Origin: Leguminivora glycinivorella
Taxonomy: Eukaryota > Arthropoda > Insecta > Lepidoptera > Tortricidae
Length of the DNA: 64,000 bases
Direction: 5' to 3'
Assembly (NCBI RefSeq): GCF_023078275.1
Contig: NC_062975.1
Span: 21,606,641-21,670,640 of the forward strand
Shown here: positions 1-10,531 of the stretch, piece after piece
Position numbering within the stretch: position 1 is the first letter of the stretch
Layout of the letters: the number at the start of each line of letters is the position of its first letter
Translations under genes and position numbers: made by a program
The notes under the pieces: generated by a model
What the model was told of the DNA's origin: nothing
What the model saw: the letters and a program-made list of their open reading frames with translations, nothing else
The model's database searches: none

Positions 1-451
1 GTTCGAACCCCGGCTCCTACCAATGAGTTTTTCGGAACTTATCCCCGTAAGGCCCACCATAGTTAGTCTTCTCATTTTGAATTTGAACCTTATTCTATAA
101 ATAAATTCGTAAGATTTTCTTTTGTTTCAAAAATCAATGGAAATTCTACTTTATTCAGTACAAGGAAGATTCAAATTAGATTGCAACACTATGTGCAATG
201 TAATGTACATTGGGCCTTACGAGGTTAAGTGCGAAATGTCATTGGATATTTGCCAGTCGCTTTTCGGTAAAGGAGCAAAACGGGACTAATTCCAATAAGG
301 CCTTGTTACGCTTTGGGTTAGAAGGTGTGATGTCAGTCGCTTTTGTAAAACTAGTGCCTATGCCAAATCTTGGGATTAGTTGTCACAGCGGACCCAAGTC
401 TCCCATTAGTCGCGGCAAATGCCGTGATAACGCAAGGAGGATGATGATTTA
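1..451 (+). mobile_element. tRNA-derived SINE, family B (5' cut by window edge, split by a MITE)
   Basis: The window opens inside a Pol III B-box-like GGTTCGAACC-type motif followed by a SINE body that is also seen in reverse at 41929-42251 and 35838-36105. The body stops at about 41, is interrupted, and resumes at 228 with the same internal sequence as the other copies (GTGCGAAATGTCATT region). It ends near 451 in the GGAGGATGATGAT-type tail. Only the part downstream of the B box is present because of the window edge. Family assignment rests on copy-to-copy comparison within this window. Confidence 0.8.
42..224. mobile_element. 183-bp MITE inserted in the SINE, TTA target duplication
   Basis: The ends are inverted (TCCCCGTAAGGCCCA at the left, and the complement of CCTCGTAAGGCCCA at the right). 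TTA at 39-41 is repeated at 225-227. The uninterrupted SINE copies read straight through this point, so the insertion is directly visible. A second copy lies inverted at 59042-59214. A TWA target duplication fits PIF/Harbinger-type MITEs; that class call is inference. Confidence 0.75.
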
Positions 452-1131
452 AAGTTCAATATTCCAAACCAGCTCCCGGTTATCTGAATTTTCCTGTAAC
501 TGTCGTTCCTAACAACGGCCCTGGCGCGTATTATTTCGACTTCGCAGGAATAAAGTGGAGAACGTGACGAGCCACGCCCAATTCGCCCAATAAAATTGAC
601 AGGTGACAGCTTTGCCCTTTTGTTTTACAGCCTTTAGTATACAGGGTGTAAATTCTATATGGGCGAATATTTCAACGGTGCTTAGTATATGACCTATATT
701 ATATCCATTTATATGAAGTGTTATATCAAAACTGTGTATTTGAGTGCCTATGTCTAGAACAATGAGCGCCTCTCGCCATCAAACGTCACAGTTTGGCGAG
801 GATTCCTGTAAACTGTTAATTATAGGTTTTTTTGTGAATAAAACAAAAAAAAAGTATACTTGGGTAATAGGCGAGACGACTAAAAAACACTAATAAGTCC
901 GTCAATTAGATTATCAAAGAATATTAGACACGTATTTTTTTTCTCGAAAACGAAAAATTACGACGGTACATAACCAGCAGTGTGTTGAAGTTTCGCGCGA
1001 CGTCACGAGCTACAATTTTTACTTAGAATTGACGTCACAAGCCCCCACTCCGGAACTTTGATGCTCTATATCTTTGTATTTTTTCATTAATTAGAAAAAG
1101 CGAAAAATATGTGTTCAGTATACAAGCTTTT
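452..1131. other. no recognisable feature
   Basis: AT-rich sequence with no supported gene, palindrome or family member. The ACAGGGTGTAAATTC motif near 650 resembles transposon ends seen in insects but no partner end was found. Confidence 0.5.
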
Positions 1132-1200
1132 GTTTACAAGCTTTGCTTAGTTTGGGGCTAAGTTGATCTGTGTAAGGTGTCCTCCAATATTTATTTATTT
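1132..1200 (+). repeat. SINE family A variant, 3' tail fragment
   Basis: Matches the 3' part of the copy at 21738-21882 (GCTTTGCTTAGTTTGGGGC, then GTGTAAGGTGTCC) and ends in a TTTATTTATT tail. The tRNA-like head is missing. Confidence 0.65.
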
Positions 1201-1428
1201 ATTTAGTATTTTTGGACAATCTAACTGACGGACTAAACAGAATGCCATTTTTTTATGTAGTCGTCATCCCTATTGGCTTATACTTAAATGAAATAATTAA
1301 CCATTAAAAATAATTCTAAGAGCAATATAAAGCAACGCAGAATGAGGGATACAAGCTTTTACGATTCTACGCTTGTTGCTACAAAAAGCTCTTTCTTATC
1401 TTGTAATGTCTCATCATATTGTATTTCC

Positions 1429-1870
1429 TAATTGTCTACCTGCGTAGACACATTGGCACCGTCTCACCTCCAACGGACCAAGATAAAAGCGGGCGCAGCG
1501 GCAGAAAGTGCCGAAATTTTGAAACGTAATAAATACAAAAGTCTTGGCAAAGAATACCTTTTTGTACCCTTTGGTGTAGAAACTCTAGGTCCATGGGGCC
1601 CCAGCGCGAACAAGTTGTTCACAGAAATCGCGAAGCGTCTGGTTGAGGTAACTGGTGACCGAAGAGCTGGCGACTTCCTCGCACAACGTATCAGCATTGC
1701 GATACAGCGAGGAAATGTCGCCAGTATCCTTGGTACAATGCCTCATGGGCCTATTTTAGACATTAGCTAGCTTTTAAGTTTAGTCTTAGTTTCTTATATA
1801 ATTATGTAAATATGTTCATGTAAATAAAAAGAATTATCATTTCCTAATGTTTCTAAAAAATATTAATAAT
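1429..1870 (+). pseudogene. C-terminal end of a non-LTR retrotransposon polyprotein plus 3' UTR
   Basis: An open frame of about 112 codons ends at 1770. It contains DTLAPSHL, VETLGPWGPSA, RAGDFLAQRISIAIQRGN and SILGTMP, which I recognise as the conserved tail found after the reverse transcriptase of some invertebrate LINE polyproteins. No RT motifs are upstream, so it is a 5'-truncated copy. The 3' UTR to about 1870 is shared with a minus-strand copy at 12066-12275. The exact LINE clade is not determined. Confidence 0.7.
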
Positions 1871-2255
1871 GGATCTTAACTGATGAGAACTTAAAAATAT
1901 TTACAAATACATTATCTGTCTAGTTAAATTTTCCGCCCGTACTGAATTTTCACTCTGTATAATATAATTATGTTGAATTTGATTTCATAAACAGCGTTCT
2001 TACTCTGCATTTTATAAATATTATTTGATAAAGTAAATTGGTTTCTGCGGTCGAGTATTTAATAAGCTCGCTCAGTAGTTAGATTTTTATGGAAATAGGA
2101 AGTTGGTAAAATTGCGTTATTTATTTAAAGTCTTATTTTATTTATATGTATAAACCAAGGATAATTTATATAGGATTTACAATCTCCATATTAAGAATCG
2201 TACCTCGATGTTTTAGCGCCACCTATTAAATATTATCATAACTACATTGATGATG

Positions 2256-3268
2256 CCTACAACATTTTTTTTAGGGTTCCGTACCAAAAAGGTACAAACA
2301 GGAACCCTTATGGTGCGACTCTGTCCGTCTGTCTGTCCGTCTGTCACATTCCTAAATATCTCGAGAACTATTAATGCTATCAAATTGAAATTTGGAATAG
2401 TTATGAACATTGTAAACCTCTACAAATAGAAAGTATTTTTTTTTTTAATTTATGAATTTTAATTGTAGAAAATGGCCAAAATGAAAGAGGGGCAAACTGT
2501 AAATTTCAAGTTACTAGGTCAAGTGGGATATCGTTAGAAAGAGCACAAATTGAACGTAAATAAACTATTTTTTATAATTTTTTTGTTGTGGAAAGAAAAA
2601 TAATTTTGAAGGAAAATGTAAAAAAAAATACCGTTCCCCCCCTTATCTCCGAAGTTTACATACATACATACATACATACAATCACGCCTGTATCCCATGA
2701 AGGGGTAAGCAGAGCACATGAAACTTCTCAAGTTTCAGTGCCACTCTTGGCAAATAAGGGGCTGAAAGAAAACGAAACTCTGACATTCCGAAGTTTACCA
2801 ACTAAAAATTATGAAAATTTTAGGAAACATTGGTTTTATGCTAAATATTACAGGAAAAATATAATCGTGTTTGTATCTTGGAAACTTTTTTTTTAATTCA
2901 CAAAAAACTTTTCATATTTTTACTTGCAAGTTACCCACCCTTGCGAATGTATATCGTCCTTCAAATTAATACGAGATGTTACGTAAACCGTCTTCTTTCC
3001 AATAAAGTAAAAACTGTTTAAATCGGTTAACATTATAAAGAATTATCCCTGAAAAACCAACATAGTATACAGGTCGCGCAAATTAGTTAGCGAATTCACC
3101 GAGAGATGGCGCTATACACAATAATGCTCATTAGTACCTATACTTTTGTCTTCTAGTCAAGTCATTAGAGTTATATGAAAACATGAGATTATTTTAACTA
3201 GGTAGTTTGAAAGAAAGTTTGTACGGGACCCTCGGTGGGCGAGTCCGACTCGCACTTGGCCGGTTTTT
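2256..3268 (+). repeat. interspersed repeat with GGGTTCCGTACC start and GGCCGGTTTTTTT end
   Basis: The segment begins with TTTTTTTAGGGTTCCGTACC and ends with the phrase GAGTCCGACTCGCACTTGG followed by CCGGTTTTT. Both ends are familiar from abundant lepidopteran repeats. A related end occurs at 61697-61745. It holds a GTCTGTCCGTCTGT microsatellite near 2322 and an embedded fragment at about 2655-2772. No coding capacity is supported; the transposon class is unclear. Confidence 0.65.
2655..2772 (-). repeat. LINE 3'-end fragment with (CATA)n tail
   Basis: A CATACATACATACATA run is followed by AATCACGCCTGTATCCCATG and GAAACTTCTCAAGTTTCAGTG, the reverse complement of the 3' end at 24620-24880. 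The tetranucleotide tail is typical of RTE-like LINE 3' ends. Confidence 0.65.
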
Positions 3269-3988
3269 TTTACAAAATGTGTATTGACGTGATATCAATG
3301 ATATGAAAGTATCTTTTGCTCATTTGTTCTTATAAAAAATAAAAACACGTAAAAATATTTGGGGTCCTACGAAGAACAATTTGAAATAATTTAAAATAAA
3401 CAGAATTGGCCTGTTTTCCTGAAACTCATAGCCCATAGCCATAGTAATCCAATAACGTAGCGAAAACTCGAACAATGGCCGAACTATCCCAAAAGTTGAA
3501 ATCAAGATGGATGCCGCCGCTTGGCATACATGTTTTTTCTGTACATCTATCAGGCTGATGGATGGGGCCTCAATAATCTGCCTTCGCAGGCGATTTGTCA
3601 ACGGGCGACACCTTGGGGACGCAGGGTTACCTGCCGGCCTAGCCAAAGAGACAATCGATCAGCAAACTGCGTATGTACGGAGTCGAAATTCCTTGCGATT
3701 AGCAGCCGTTATATGGAGTCTATAACGACTGCATGTTCGATTCACTATACAATAGGGATTATTTTATGTTACCTAACCATTACTCATATAACCCGGCAAC
3801 GTTCAAGGGTGAACAGGCATCTTCTCGGCGACCTCACTCCATCGTAGGCCACCTTTGGCTAGTCTGTGGACAAGAGTAAGCCCTTTTGTTACAGAAAAAA
3901 AACTACAGTAGTTCTACGTCGTGTATTATTATTTTTTTCTATCCTCCTGTACGATTACCGTATAGCTTGACTGTTAATATTCTAAAAA
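3269..3988. other. no recognisable feature
   Basis: No family member, long palindrome or plausible gene was found. Short open frames overlap on both strands and lack recognisable domains. Confidence 0.5.
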
Positions 3989-4212
3989 ACCTAACCACAA
4001 AATTAAAATTTTGAAAAAACCCCCGATTGCGACATAGTGGACCGATTTTCATCAATGAAAAAAAAACAAATCAAAATCGGTTCATCCGTTCGGGTGCTAC
4101 GATGCCACAGACCGACAGACAGATAGATAGACAGACAGACAGACAAACTGACAGACTGACACGTCAAACGTATAACACCCCGTCGTTTTTGCGTCGGGGT
4201 CGGGGGTTAAAA
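3989..4212 (-). repeat. microsatellite-bearing repeat (CCCCCGACGCAAAAACGACG family)
   Basis: Minus-strand copy of a family found at 25186, 25837, 26129, 34026, 34853, 37785 and 56513. It runs from CCTAACCACAAAATT to CGTCGGGGGTT-like sequence with an internal GACA/TGTC microsatellite. Association of microsatellites with mobile-repeat flanks is well known in Lepidoptera. Confidence 0.8.
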
Positions 4213-4412
4213 AATATATAATTTAGAAAAAAAACTACAGAAGAGGTTACAAAGCGTAAGCGATTTTGACGTTGGCTAGGTACCCTGGTGGAGGGTTTTG
4301 ATATTTTTACGACTTTTTTTTACTTTTCCTGTTAAGGGGTCAAATCTTGGAAAATCTGTCTGATGTAATGTTCTATGAAATTGTTATAAAATAACTTGTT
4401 AATGCAGCTTAA

Positions 4413-4545
4413 GTGCGTTTTCGCATTATCCGATCCGATATCGGATGTCGGATCGATATCCCATACATTACAGGCACCATCTTGGATTTTTTCCATTGAA
4501 ATCCTTCCGACATCCGATATCGGATCGGATAATGTGAAAACGGAC
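4413..4545. mobile_element. 133-bp palindromic MITE, TAA duplication (ATCCGATCCGATATCGGAT family)
   Basis: Both ends carry GTSCGTTTTC then ATTATCCGATCCGATATCGG in inverted orientation. TAA at 4410-4412 is repeated at 4546-4548. Other copies are 25433-25565 (TTA duplication), 41764-41881 and 44398-44515 (TAA). A consistent TWA duplication supports a PIF/Harbinger-type MITE. Confidence 0.85.
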
Positions 4546-4606
4546 TAAGAATATTTCCTAGCGTACAGCCTATTATTGACGCCACGATTCGGCCCTACAT
4601 TCCTTA

Positions 4607-4762
4607 CGCCGTGTCTTGCGTGGGCGACGGTCGCGCGACCGTCGCGTCGCGCGACCGTCGCCGTCGCGTCTCATACTTCCATATCGATAAGGTTTGATTT
4701 CGTATGCGTCGCATCGCCGTCGCGCGATCATCGCGCGACCGTCGCCCACGCAAGCCACGGCG
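4607..4762. mobile_element. 156-bp GC-rich palindromic MITE, TTA duplication
   Basis: Inverted ends begin CGCCGTG and continue into GCGTGGGCGACGGTCGCGCG. TTA at 4604-4606 is repeated at 4763-4765. A second copy with TAA duplications is at 5187-6021. Open frames across it on both strands are by-products of the palindrome. Confidence 0.85.
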
Positions 4763-4765
4763 TTA

Positions 4766-5186
4766 GAAAAGGGCTTGCGTGGGCGGGGTTTCAAGATACT
4801 CGGTTGGATCCCAAGATAACTGTAAGTAGTTTCATTTGCCGCCCACATGCTACGGGATCAATATACCTTCAGAAGCAGCAAGCAATACAGTACAGTTACC
4901 TGCAAAAATATGTCGCTTAATCTTCGACCGAAGGAGAATATGTGACGCGCACTTGTTTAATAGCTGTACAGTGTACAAATAAGGTTTTGGCAGCTTTTCT
5001 TGAGTAGCATGTTATTGCTGGCCTGCTAGCCGAATGGCATTTCTGCGACGCCAGACGCCGACACTCACCGCTGTGCGATATGGTTCACTTAATGAACGGA
5101 CTCCTACGCACAAATCCACAAGTGGACATCTTCACTGATAACTGGCCCCGGCTAGCGTCCAGGTGCCTCGACTACTGCGAGAGTAA
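4766..5186. other. mostly unassigned; fragment of the TAGCCGAATGGC MITE family
   Basis: Positions about 5026-5060 (GCTAGCCGAATGGCATTTC) match one arm of the MITE family seen complete at 10379-10531. Nothing else is recognised. Confidence 0.5.
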
Positions 5187-5292
5187 CGCCGTGGCTTGCG
5201 TTGGCGACGGTCGCGCGATGGTCGCGCGACGGCGATGCGACGCATACGAAATCAAACCTTATCGATATGGAAGTAGACGATGCGATGAGACG

Positions 5293-5996
5293 GGGTGCGT
5301 ATCGATCGATATAACTTTTTTTGATATATTTTTAGTCGTTATAACGATCATTTGATATAATTATTGAATCATATAACAACAAATAATATACTAACAAATT
5401 GTATAATTCTTATTTAATATAATGATCATTTTTTCGAATAACATTTATTATAACATACTTTGAGTATAATGCTTATTTCTGATAATAAATAAATTTGTAT
5501 AACACAAATTCTTTCTAAAGCACAGTCAGAATAAAAAACAATTGTACAGTAAATTAGATCCATCATTTACCAGAAAAGTAGATTAGGTTAGAATGTGTCC
5601 CCTACACACAACGCGCTGCTACCAGAAAAATAGGTTAGGTTAGGTTAGAACTGTGACCCTTAAACATATGTACTGCTATCAGAAAAGTACGTTAGGTTAG
5701 GTTAGAACTGTGATCCCTTCAAAAAAGAATAAAATTAATTCATGAAATGTTTTATACTGTTTGCTAGTTATATTATACTAATCGTATATCAATAGATAGT
5801 TATACCATATAACGGTTATTATAAATAAGTATTATACGAAATAATGATTATACAAAATAAAAGTAGATATTTTGTGGTTATACCAAATGTTAATTATGTC
5901 AAATGAGTAATAAAATTATATCCTTTAAATATATACGAAATGTTGTTATATCAAATGTTATTATACCAAAAAAGTTATACCAATCATTACACACCC
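5293..5996. mobile_element. 704-bp AT-rich insertion with 9-bp target duplication
   Basis: GATGAGACG at 5284-5292 is repeated at 5997-6005. The insert begins GGGTGCGTA and ends TTACACACCC, giving short imperfect inverted ends (GGGTGYGTA) followed by TATAACTTTTTT on both sides. The interior is built of many TATAAC/GTTATA motifs and includes a TTAGG-rich tandem block. No coding region is seen. A 9-bp duplication is unlike the TA or TWA elements elsewhere here; Mutator- or Merlin-like origins are possible but unproven. Confidence 0.7.
5570..5722 (+). repeat. three ~55-bp repeats each with TTAGG motifs
   Basis: Three imperfect units start ACCAGAAAA or ATCAGAAAA and contain GATTAGGTTAGAA, GGTTAGGTTAGGTTAGAA and GTTAGGTTAGGTTAGAA. 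TTAGG is the insect telomeric unit. They sit inside the 704-bp insertion. Confidence 0.75.
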
Positions 5997-6336
5997 GATG
6001 AGACGCACGCAAGAGACGGCGTAAGGTGAATGACACGACTGTGTGAAATTGTGAATGACTGAATAATTGAATATAATGTAGTAACTAAATTGTTAAATGT
6101 ATTTTTAGCACAGTAAATAGCAAGTGTAATTGGTATAACAGTTCTTGTATAATAAATAAATAATAATAATAAATAGCTACGAAAGATATATTTTTCTTCT
6201 TTAGACGTTCTTTCAATGCTGAGGATCGTGACATCATGTCATTCTGTTGAAGACTAGGTCCCTCCATAGACAAAATCCAAAGATATATTATCGTGAGCGC
6301 GTGTGCATTCGGCTACACACACTGGTTACTGTAAGC

Positions 6337-6577
6337 ACAGTATAATAAAGAGTACTATCGTACAGTATGGCCACTCCCGCTCCCCGCTGAAAGTGCCGCC
6401 CACCCCCTCTCGGTTACCTCACAGTTACCGCCTGTCAAAAAGACGAACAGTCGACCTGTCATATTTTACTCATACAAGTATAGTACGCGTTCACCTACAC
6501 GAGCTGAGACTGTGTGCTAGGAATGCGCCTCTTTCAATATATTTGATCGCCAGTGTCCGAGGTGTGCTGTAAGGAAG
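6337..6577 (+). repeat. dispersed repeat family X, copy 1
   Basis: Runs from CACAGTATAATAAAGAGTA to GTGTCCGAGGTGTG. Further copies lie at 7599-7839 (duplication), 9856-10329, 42565-42790 and 44890-45110. The ends are not clearly inverted, so the class is unknown. An open frame of 89 codons inside it is not conserved as protein in the other copies. Confidence 0.75.
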
Positions 6578-6885
6578 GTAAGTACAGTTAACATCAATAG
6601 CAGTGTGCAGTGGATACAGAATAATGCTCCTAAATTATTACTACCAATCTAAACGTGATCTAAACTAACAAAAAAAAACTATTTCTCTTTTCTGTGATAT
6701 CAAGAAAGCCAAGAGCTTTTGCTTAGTCTTGTTTATTTTAAGAATTAATTAATTAAGAAATAAGAATTAGACTTTTTTTTTGTATTTGTACCTTTTATAT
6801 TTAGTGTAGTTCGTAGTTGTAATTCGACATTTAGAGACCTTATACATCTCTAATTAATTAAATAAAGAAATAATTATTATAGGAC

Positions 6886-7068
6886 TTTCTTACACAGATT
6901 GACTGAGTCCCATGTTAAGCTCAAGATATCATGTGTTGCAGGCACTCAGACAACGATATATATATATATATAATATACAAATACTTATTATACATAGAAA
7001 ACATCCATGACTCAAGAACATCTATGCTCATCACACAAATAAATGCCCTTACCGGGATTCGAACCCGG
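6886..7068 (-). mobile_element. SINE family A, truncated at the duplication junction
   Basis: Minus-strand SINE with the tail CTTACACAGATTGACTGAG, a 17-nt TA tract at 6956-6972 and half of the tRNA-like head. It is cut in the B-box region by the tandem-duplication breakpoint. Confidence 0.85.
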
Positions 7069-7598
7069 TATAACGGTTATTATAAATAAGTATTATACGA
7101 AATAATGATTATACAAAATAAAAGTAGATATTTTGTGGTTATACCAAATGTTAATTATGTCAAATGAGTAATAAAATTATATCCTTTAAATATATACGAA
7201 ATGTTGTTATATCAAATGTTATTATACCAAAAAAAGTTATACCAATCATTACACACCCGATGAGACGCACGCAAGAGACGGCGTAAGGTGAATGACACGA
7301 CTGTGTGAAATTGTGAATGACTGAATAATTGAATATAATGTAGTAACTAAATTGTTAAATGTATTTTTAGCACAGTAAATAGCAAGTGTAATTGGTATAA
7401 CAGTTCTTGTATAATAAATAAATAATAATAATAAATAGCTACGAAAGATATATTTTTCTTCTTTAGACGTTCTTTCAATGCTGAGGATCGTGACATCATG
7501 TCATTCTGTTGAAGACTAGGTCCCTCCATAGACAAAATCCAAAGATATATTATCGTGAGCGCGTGTGCATTCGGCTACACACACTGGTTACTGTAAGC

Positions 7599-7839
7599 AC
7601 AGTATAATAAAGAGTACTATCGTACAGTATGGCCACTCCCGCTCCCCGCTGAAAGTGCCACCCACCCCCTCTCGGTTACCTCACAGTTACCGCCTGTCAA
7701 AAAGACGAACAGTCGACCTGTCATATTTTACTCATACAAGTATAGTACGCGTTCACCTACACGAGCTGAGACTGTGTGCTAGGAATGCGCCTCTTTCAAT
7801 ATATTTGATCGCCAGTGTCCGAGGTGTGCTGTAAGGAAG
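7599..7839 (+). repeat. dispersed repeat family X, copy 2
   Basis: Tandem-duplicate counterpart of 6337-6577 with very few differences. Confidence 0.8.
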
Positions 7840-8147
7840 GTAAGTACAGTTAACATCAATAGCAGTGTGCAGTGGATACAGAATAATGCTCCTAAATTAT
7901 TACTACCAATCTAAACGTGATCTAAACTAACAAAAAAAAAACTATTTCTCTTTTCTGTGATATCAAGAAAGCCAAGAGCTTTTGCTTAGTCTTGTTTATT
8001 TTAAGAATTAATTAATTAAGAAATAAGAATTAGTTTTTTTTTGCATTTGTACCTTTTATATTTAGTGTAGTTCGTAGTTGTAATTCGACATTTAGAGACC
8101 TTATACATCTCTAATTAATTAAATAAAGAAATAATTATTATAGGACT

Positions 8148-8214
8148 TTCTTACACAGATTGACTGAGTCCCATGTTAAGCTCAAGATATCATGTGTTGC
8201 AGGCACTCAGACAA

Positions 8215-8311
<97 letters not shown>

Positions 8312-8462
8312 ATACAAATACTTATATACATAGAAAACATCCATGACTCAAGAACATCTATGCTCATCACACAAATAAATGCCCTTACCGGGATTCGAAC
8401 CCGGGACCGCGGCGTAGCAGGCAGGGTCTAGTGACGTAGTACTCGGCCAGACCGGTCGTCAA
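8148..8462 (-). mobile_element. SINE family A, near full length
   Basis: Minus-strand copy. The tRNA-like head lies at 8388-8460 with a B box (GGGTTCGAATCC on the minus strand). The body is separated from the tail by a 91-nt TA tract, and the 3' end matches the copy at 34360-34594. The A-box side is disturbed compared with other copies. Confidence 0.85.
8217..8307. repeat. (TA)n microsatellite, 91 nt
   Basis: Uninterrupted alternating A/T. The equivalent tract in the first duplicated unit (6956-6972) is 17 nt. Confidence 0.95.
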
Positions 8463-8542
8463 TTGTACTTTAGTTAGAACTTAGAATTAGTAGGTAGTAT
8501 CAATTGTAATTTCAATTCAATTTTCCATCTTTTCTAAATATC

Positions 8543-8687
8543 ATCACTACTTTAAAAATCTCGTATCTCACGCTGTTCCTCAAAGTTAAAACGCAGTAAG
8601 TCTATATGCATTCTATACATACTTACTACAATTTTCTTTTCATTGACAGACGAAGATACAAGATTTTTAAAGGAGTGACGATATGTA
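8543..8687 (+). repeat. dispersed repeat (CTCGTATCTCACGCTGTTCC family)
   Basis: Matches the two halves at 55922-56020 and 56405-56460. There, another repeat interrupts it between CTTTTC and TTCATTGACAG. Confidence 0.75.
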
Positions 8688-8689
8688 CA

Positions 8690-8765
8690 TATACATGTGA
8701 CGTGTAAAAATGCCCCTGTGGCGTATTTGCTGAATAAATAATTTTGATTTTGATTTGATTTTGAA
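8690..8765 (+). repeat. LINE-type 3' tail with (TTTTGA) repeats
   Basis: AATAAATAATTTTGATTTTG with repeated TTTTGAT units resembles the 3' tail of lepidopteran LINEs. No coding part is attached. Confidence 0.5.
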
Positions 8766-8844
8766 TTCCTTAAAAGAGTAGCCGTTAATTTATCGACCAT
8801 GTGTGTTATAAAATTATTCTTTAGCAAAGCATCACCTTGTCACC

Positions 8845-9058
8845 TTGTAAGTGATACCGAAAACATAATTTTGCCGCGAGGGTTATGTTGATTGCCGCGA
8901 GAGTATGTCGATGCAAGATGGATCATATCTTCTTCTAATTTTATTAATAACATAGGGACGGGTAGTCTATCTGCGGCGACATACTCTCGCGCCAATCATG
9001 TGCTAATCCTGCAGGACTGACAGGTCAAAATTACGAACATTTTCGGTAGCACTTACAC
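8845..9058. mobile_element. palindromic MITE (GTAAGTGATACCGAAAA ends)
   Basis: Ends near CTTGTAAGTGATACCGAAAA and its imperfect inverse CATTTTCGGTAGCACTTACAC. Inner arms with GCCGCGAGAGTATGTCG and CGACATACTCTCGCG also pair. A partial relative occurs near 10870. Confidence 0.65.
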
Positions 9059-9435
9059 TATCGAGTAGCTAATATTCCAAATCTCATGGTAGAGGTTCTA
9101 GTTTTCCAAGTTAGTAGTTATCAGGTACAATGGCCACCTGAATAACCTCATAGTCTTAGAACTTGGTTCATTAGCGTTCGCATCAGAGGAACGGCTACTA
9201 GAGTAAGTTCAAGATGAACTCCACTTTCTCTTCAAGAGAATGGAGTTCAACTTTCACAAGTTACTGTAAAAATATTCTTAGATACACTTTTGTTGGTTAC
9301 TGTACTTTTCTATCGCTTCTATGTGTAAGGATTTCGTGGAATCTTTCTAAAAAACAAACTTATTGTGCGACTGATTTTTCGTAAAAATACCTTCCGACTA
9401 CGCAGTCATAATTAGATAATTTAACTCAGTAAGGT

Positions 9436-9555
9436 GCATTAGCGTATTAGGGTAATTCCGAAAGTCGCATAAAAACCACGATTACTTCCATCATATCAAG
9501 GTTCCCCTTTCGAAATTACCCGAGCATTTCTGTCATTCGGAATTACCCTAATGCA
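9436..9555. mobile_element. palindromic MITE (GTGCATTAGCG / CCTAATGCAC)
   Basis: The left arm GTGCATTAGCGTATTAGGG plus TAATTCCGAA pairs with the right arm TTCGGAATTACCCTAATGCA. No clear target duplication was resolved. Confidence 0.65.
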
Positions 9556-9702
9556 CATTTTCTTCTTCAATGTAAATAACAATATCATCAATACTCAATA
9601 GTTGACTTCAGACTTAGACAAAACAACACCCACAAAAATACTTAATTAGCTTATAAAACAAATCCTATTTTAAATTAAAGTAATGAAGAATAAACAACAA
9701 GA

Positions 9703-9855
9703 CACTTACGGCTCAGCCACGAAGCCACGACATTGGTCTAAGCGCGACTGCGGTGAGCGGCGGCCATACATTGGAGCGAGACACAGCGATGAGACTTTAC
9801 ATTCGCACGTATGGCTGCCGCTCACCGCTGTCGCGCTCAGACCAATGTCAGCACA
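9703..9855. mobile_element. palindromic MITE (CAGCCACGACATTGG family), right end lost
   Basis: Shares both arms with the complete copy at 51720-51864 (GCCACGACATTGGTCTAAGC and its inverse). Its right terminal repeat is truncated where family X begins at about 9856. Overlapping open frames on both strands arise from the palindrome. Confidence 0.75.
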
Positions 9856-10329
9856 CCTCGGACAATGGCGATCAAACATATGAACGAGGCGCGTTCCTAC
9901 GCACACAGTCTAAGCTCGCGTAGGTGAACGCGTACCATGGTTGTATGAGTGAGATATGACAGGTTGACTGGTCGCGTTTTTGACAGGCGGTAGCTGTGAG
10001 TGAGGTTACCGAGAGCGGGTGGGCGGCACTTTCAGCGGGGAGCGGGAGTGGCCATACGATGTAAAATAGTAAGGTACAGCGGGGCAAATCTCGACTGGGG
10101 GACAAATGTAACTGGTCCATTTTTTTCCATGTTTTACAATGTTTACGTTATTAAATAGAGTGTCCACCGGTTATATATGTAGGCGTGTTCAGTGGATACA
10201 TGTAGAACTCAACATCATAGTGTAATAATGGAAAAAATGGATCAGTTTTTTCCATACATTTTTTTTTAGTTACAATTGTCGCCCAGTCAAGATTTGCCCC
10301 GATGTACCATACTCTTTATTATACTGTGT
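9856..10329 (-). repeat. dispersed repeat family X, copy 3, interrupted
   Basis: Reverse-oriented relative of 6337-6577. It is split at ATAGTA/TACTC by the 238-bp TA-flanked insertion at 10072-10309. Confidence 0.8.
10072..10309. mobile_element. 238-bp MITE, TA target duplication
   Basis: TA at 10070-10071 is repeated at 10310-10311. The ends AGGTACAGCGGGGCAAATCT and the inverse of TGGTACATCGGGGCAAATCT match with few differences. Family X copies elsewhere supply the empty site (ATAGTACTCTTT). TA duplication fits the Tc1/mariner superfamily. Confidence 0.85.
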
Positions 10330-10378
10330 GTAATGTTGAAAAAACTTCTTTCAAACTCCTAAATGTCTGTATACCACC

Positions 10379-10531
10379 GTGCCGTAGCCGAATGGCATTT
10401 CTCCGACACGAAACGAAAACGAAACGCCGCGAAAGGTAGTCTGGCTCTGTCGCGCCAATACGCAAGAGCGATAGAGACAGATATCTACGAGCGTTTCGTT
10501 TCGTGAGCGTTTGTGCCATTCGGCTACGCAC
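10379..10531. mobile_element. palindromic MITE (GTAGCCGAATGGCATTTC family)
   Basis: Ends GTGCCGTAGCCGAATGGCAT and the inverse GTGCCATTCGGCTACGCAC. The interior has GTCGCGCCAATACGCAAG and ATAGAGACAGATATCTA. Copies or fragments are at 14051, 16313, 19061, 21220, 21900, 24118, 36908, 41040 and 44200. Confidence 0.85.

Larger units (their letters stand above)
5187..6021. mobile_element. second GC-rich palindromic MITE, interrupted
   Basis: Starts with CGCCGTGGCTTGCGTTGGCG and ends with the matching CACGCAAGAGACGGCG. TAA at 5184-5186 is repeated at 6022-6024. Its interior is split by the insertion at 5293-5996, which accounts for its length against the 156-bp copy. Confidence 0.8.
5808..8404 (+). 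repeat. tandem duplication, units 5808-7068 and 7069-8404
   Basis: The two units are nearly identical, including matching short open frames. The junction at 7068/7069 fuses a SINE broken inside its B-box region (GAACCCGG) directly to TATAACGG from inside the 704-bp insertion. The second unit is longer mainly because its (TA)n tract is longer. The duplication therefore postdates the SINE and the 704-bp insertion. Confidence 0.9.

Noticed and set aside
4573..4920. Overlapping 91- and 114-codon frames
   Set aside because: They span a GC-rich palindromic MITE with target duplications; the frames exist on both strands because of the inverted arms.
8182..8431. Open frames rich in alternating Ile-Tyr on both strands
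   Set aside because: They are translations of the (TA)n microsatellite.
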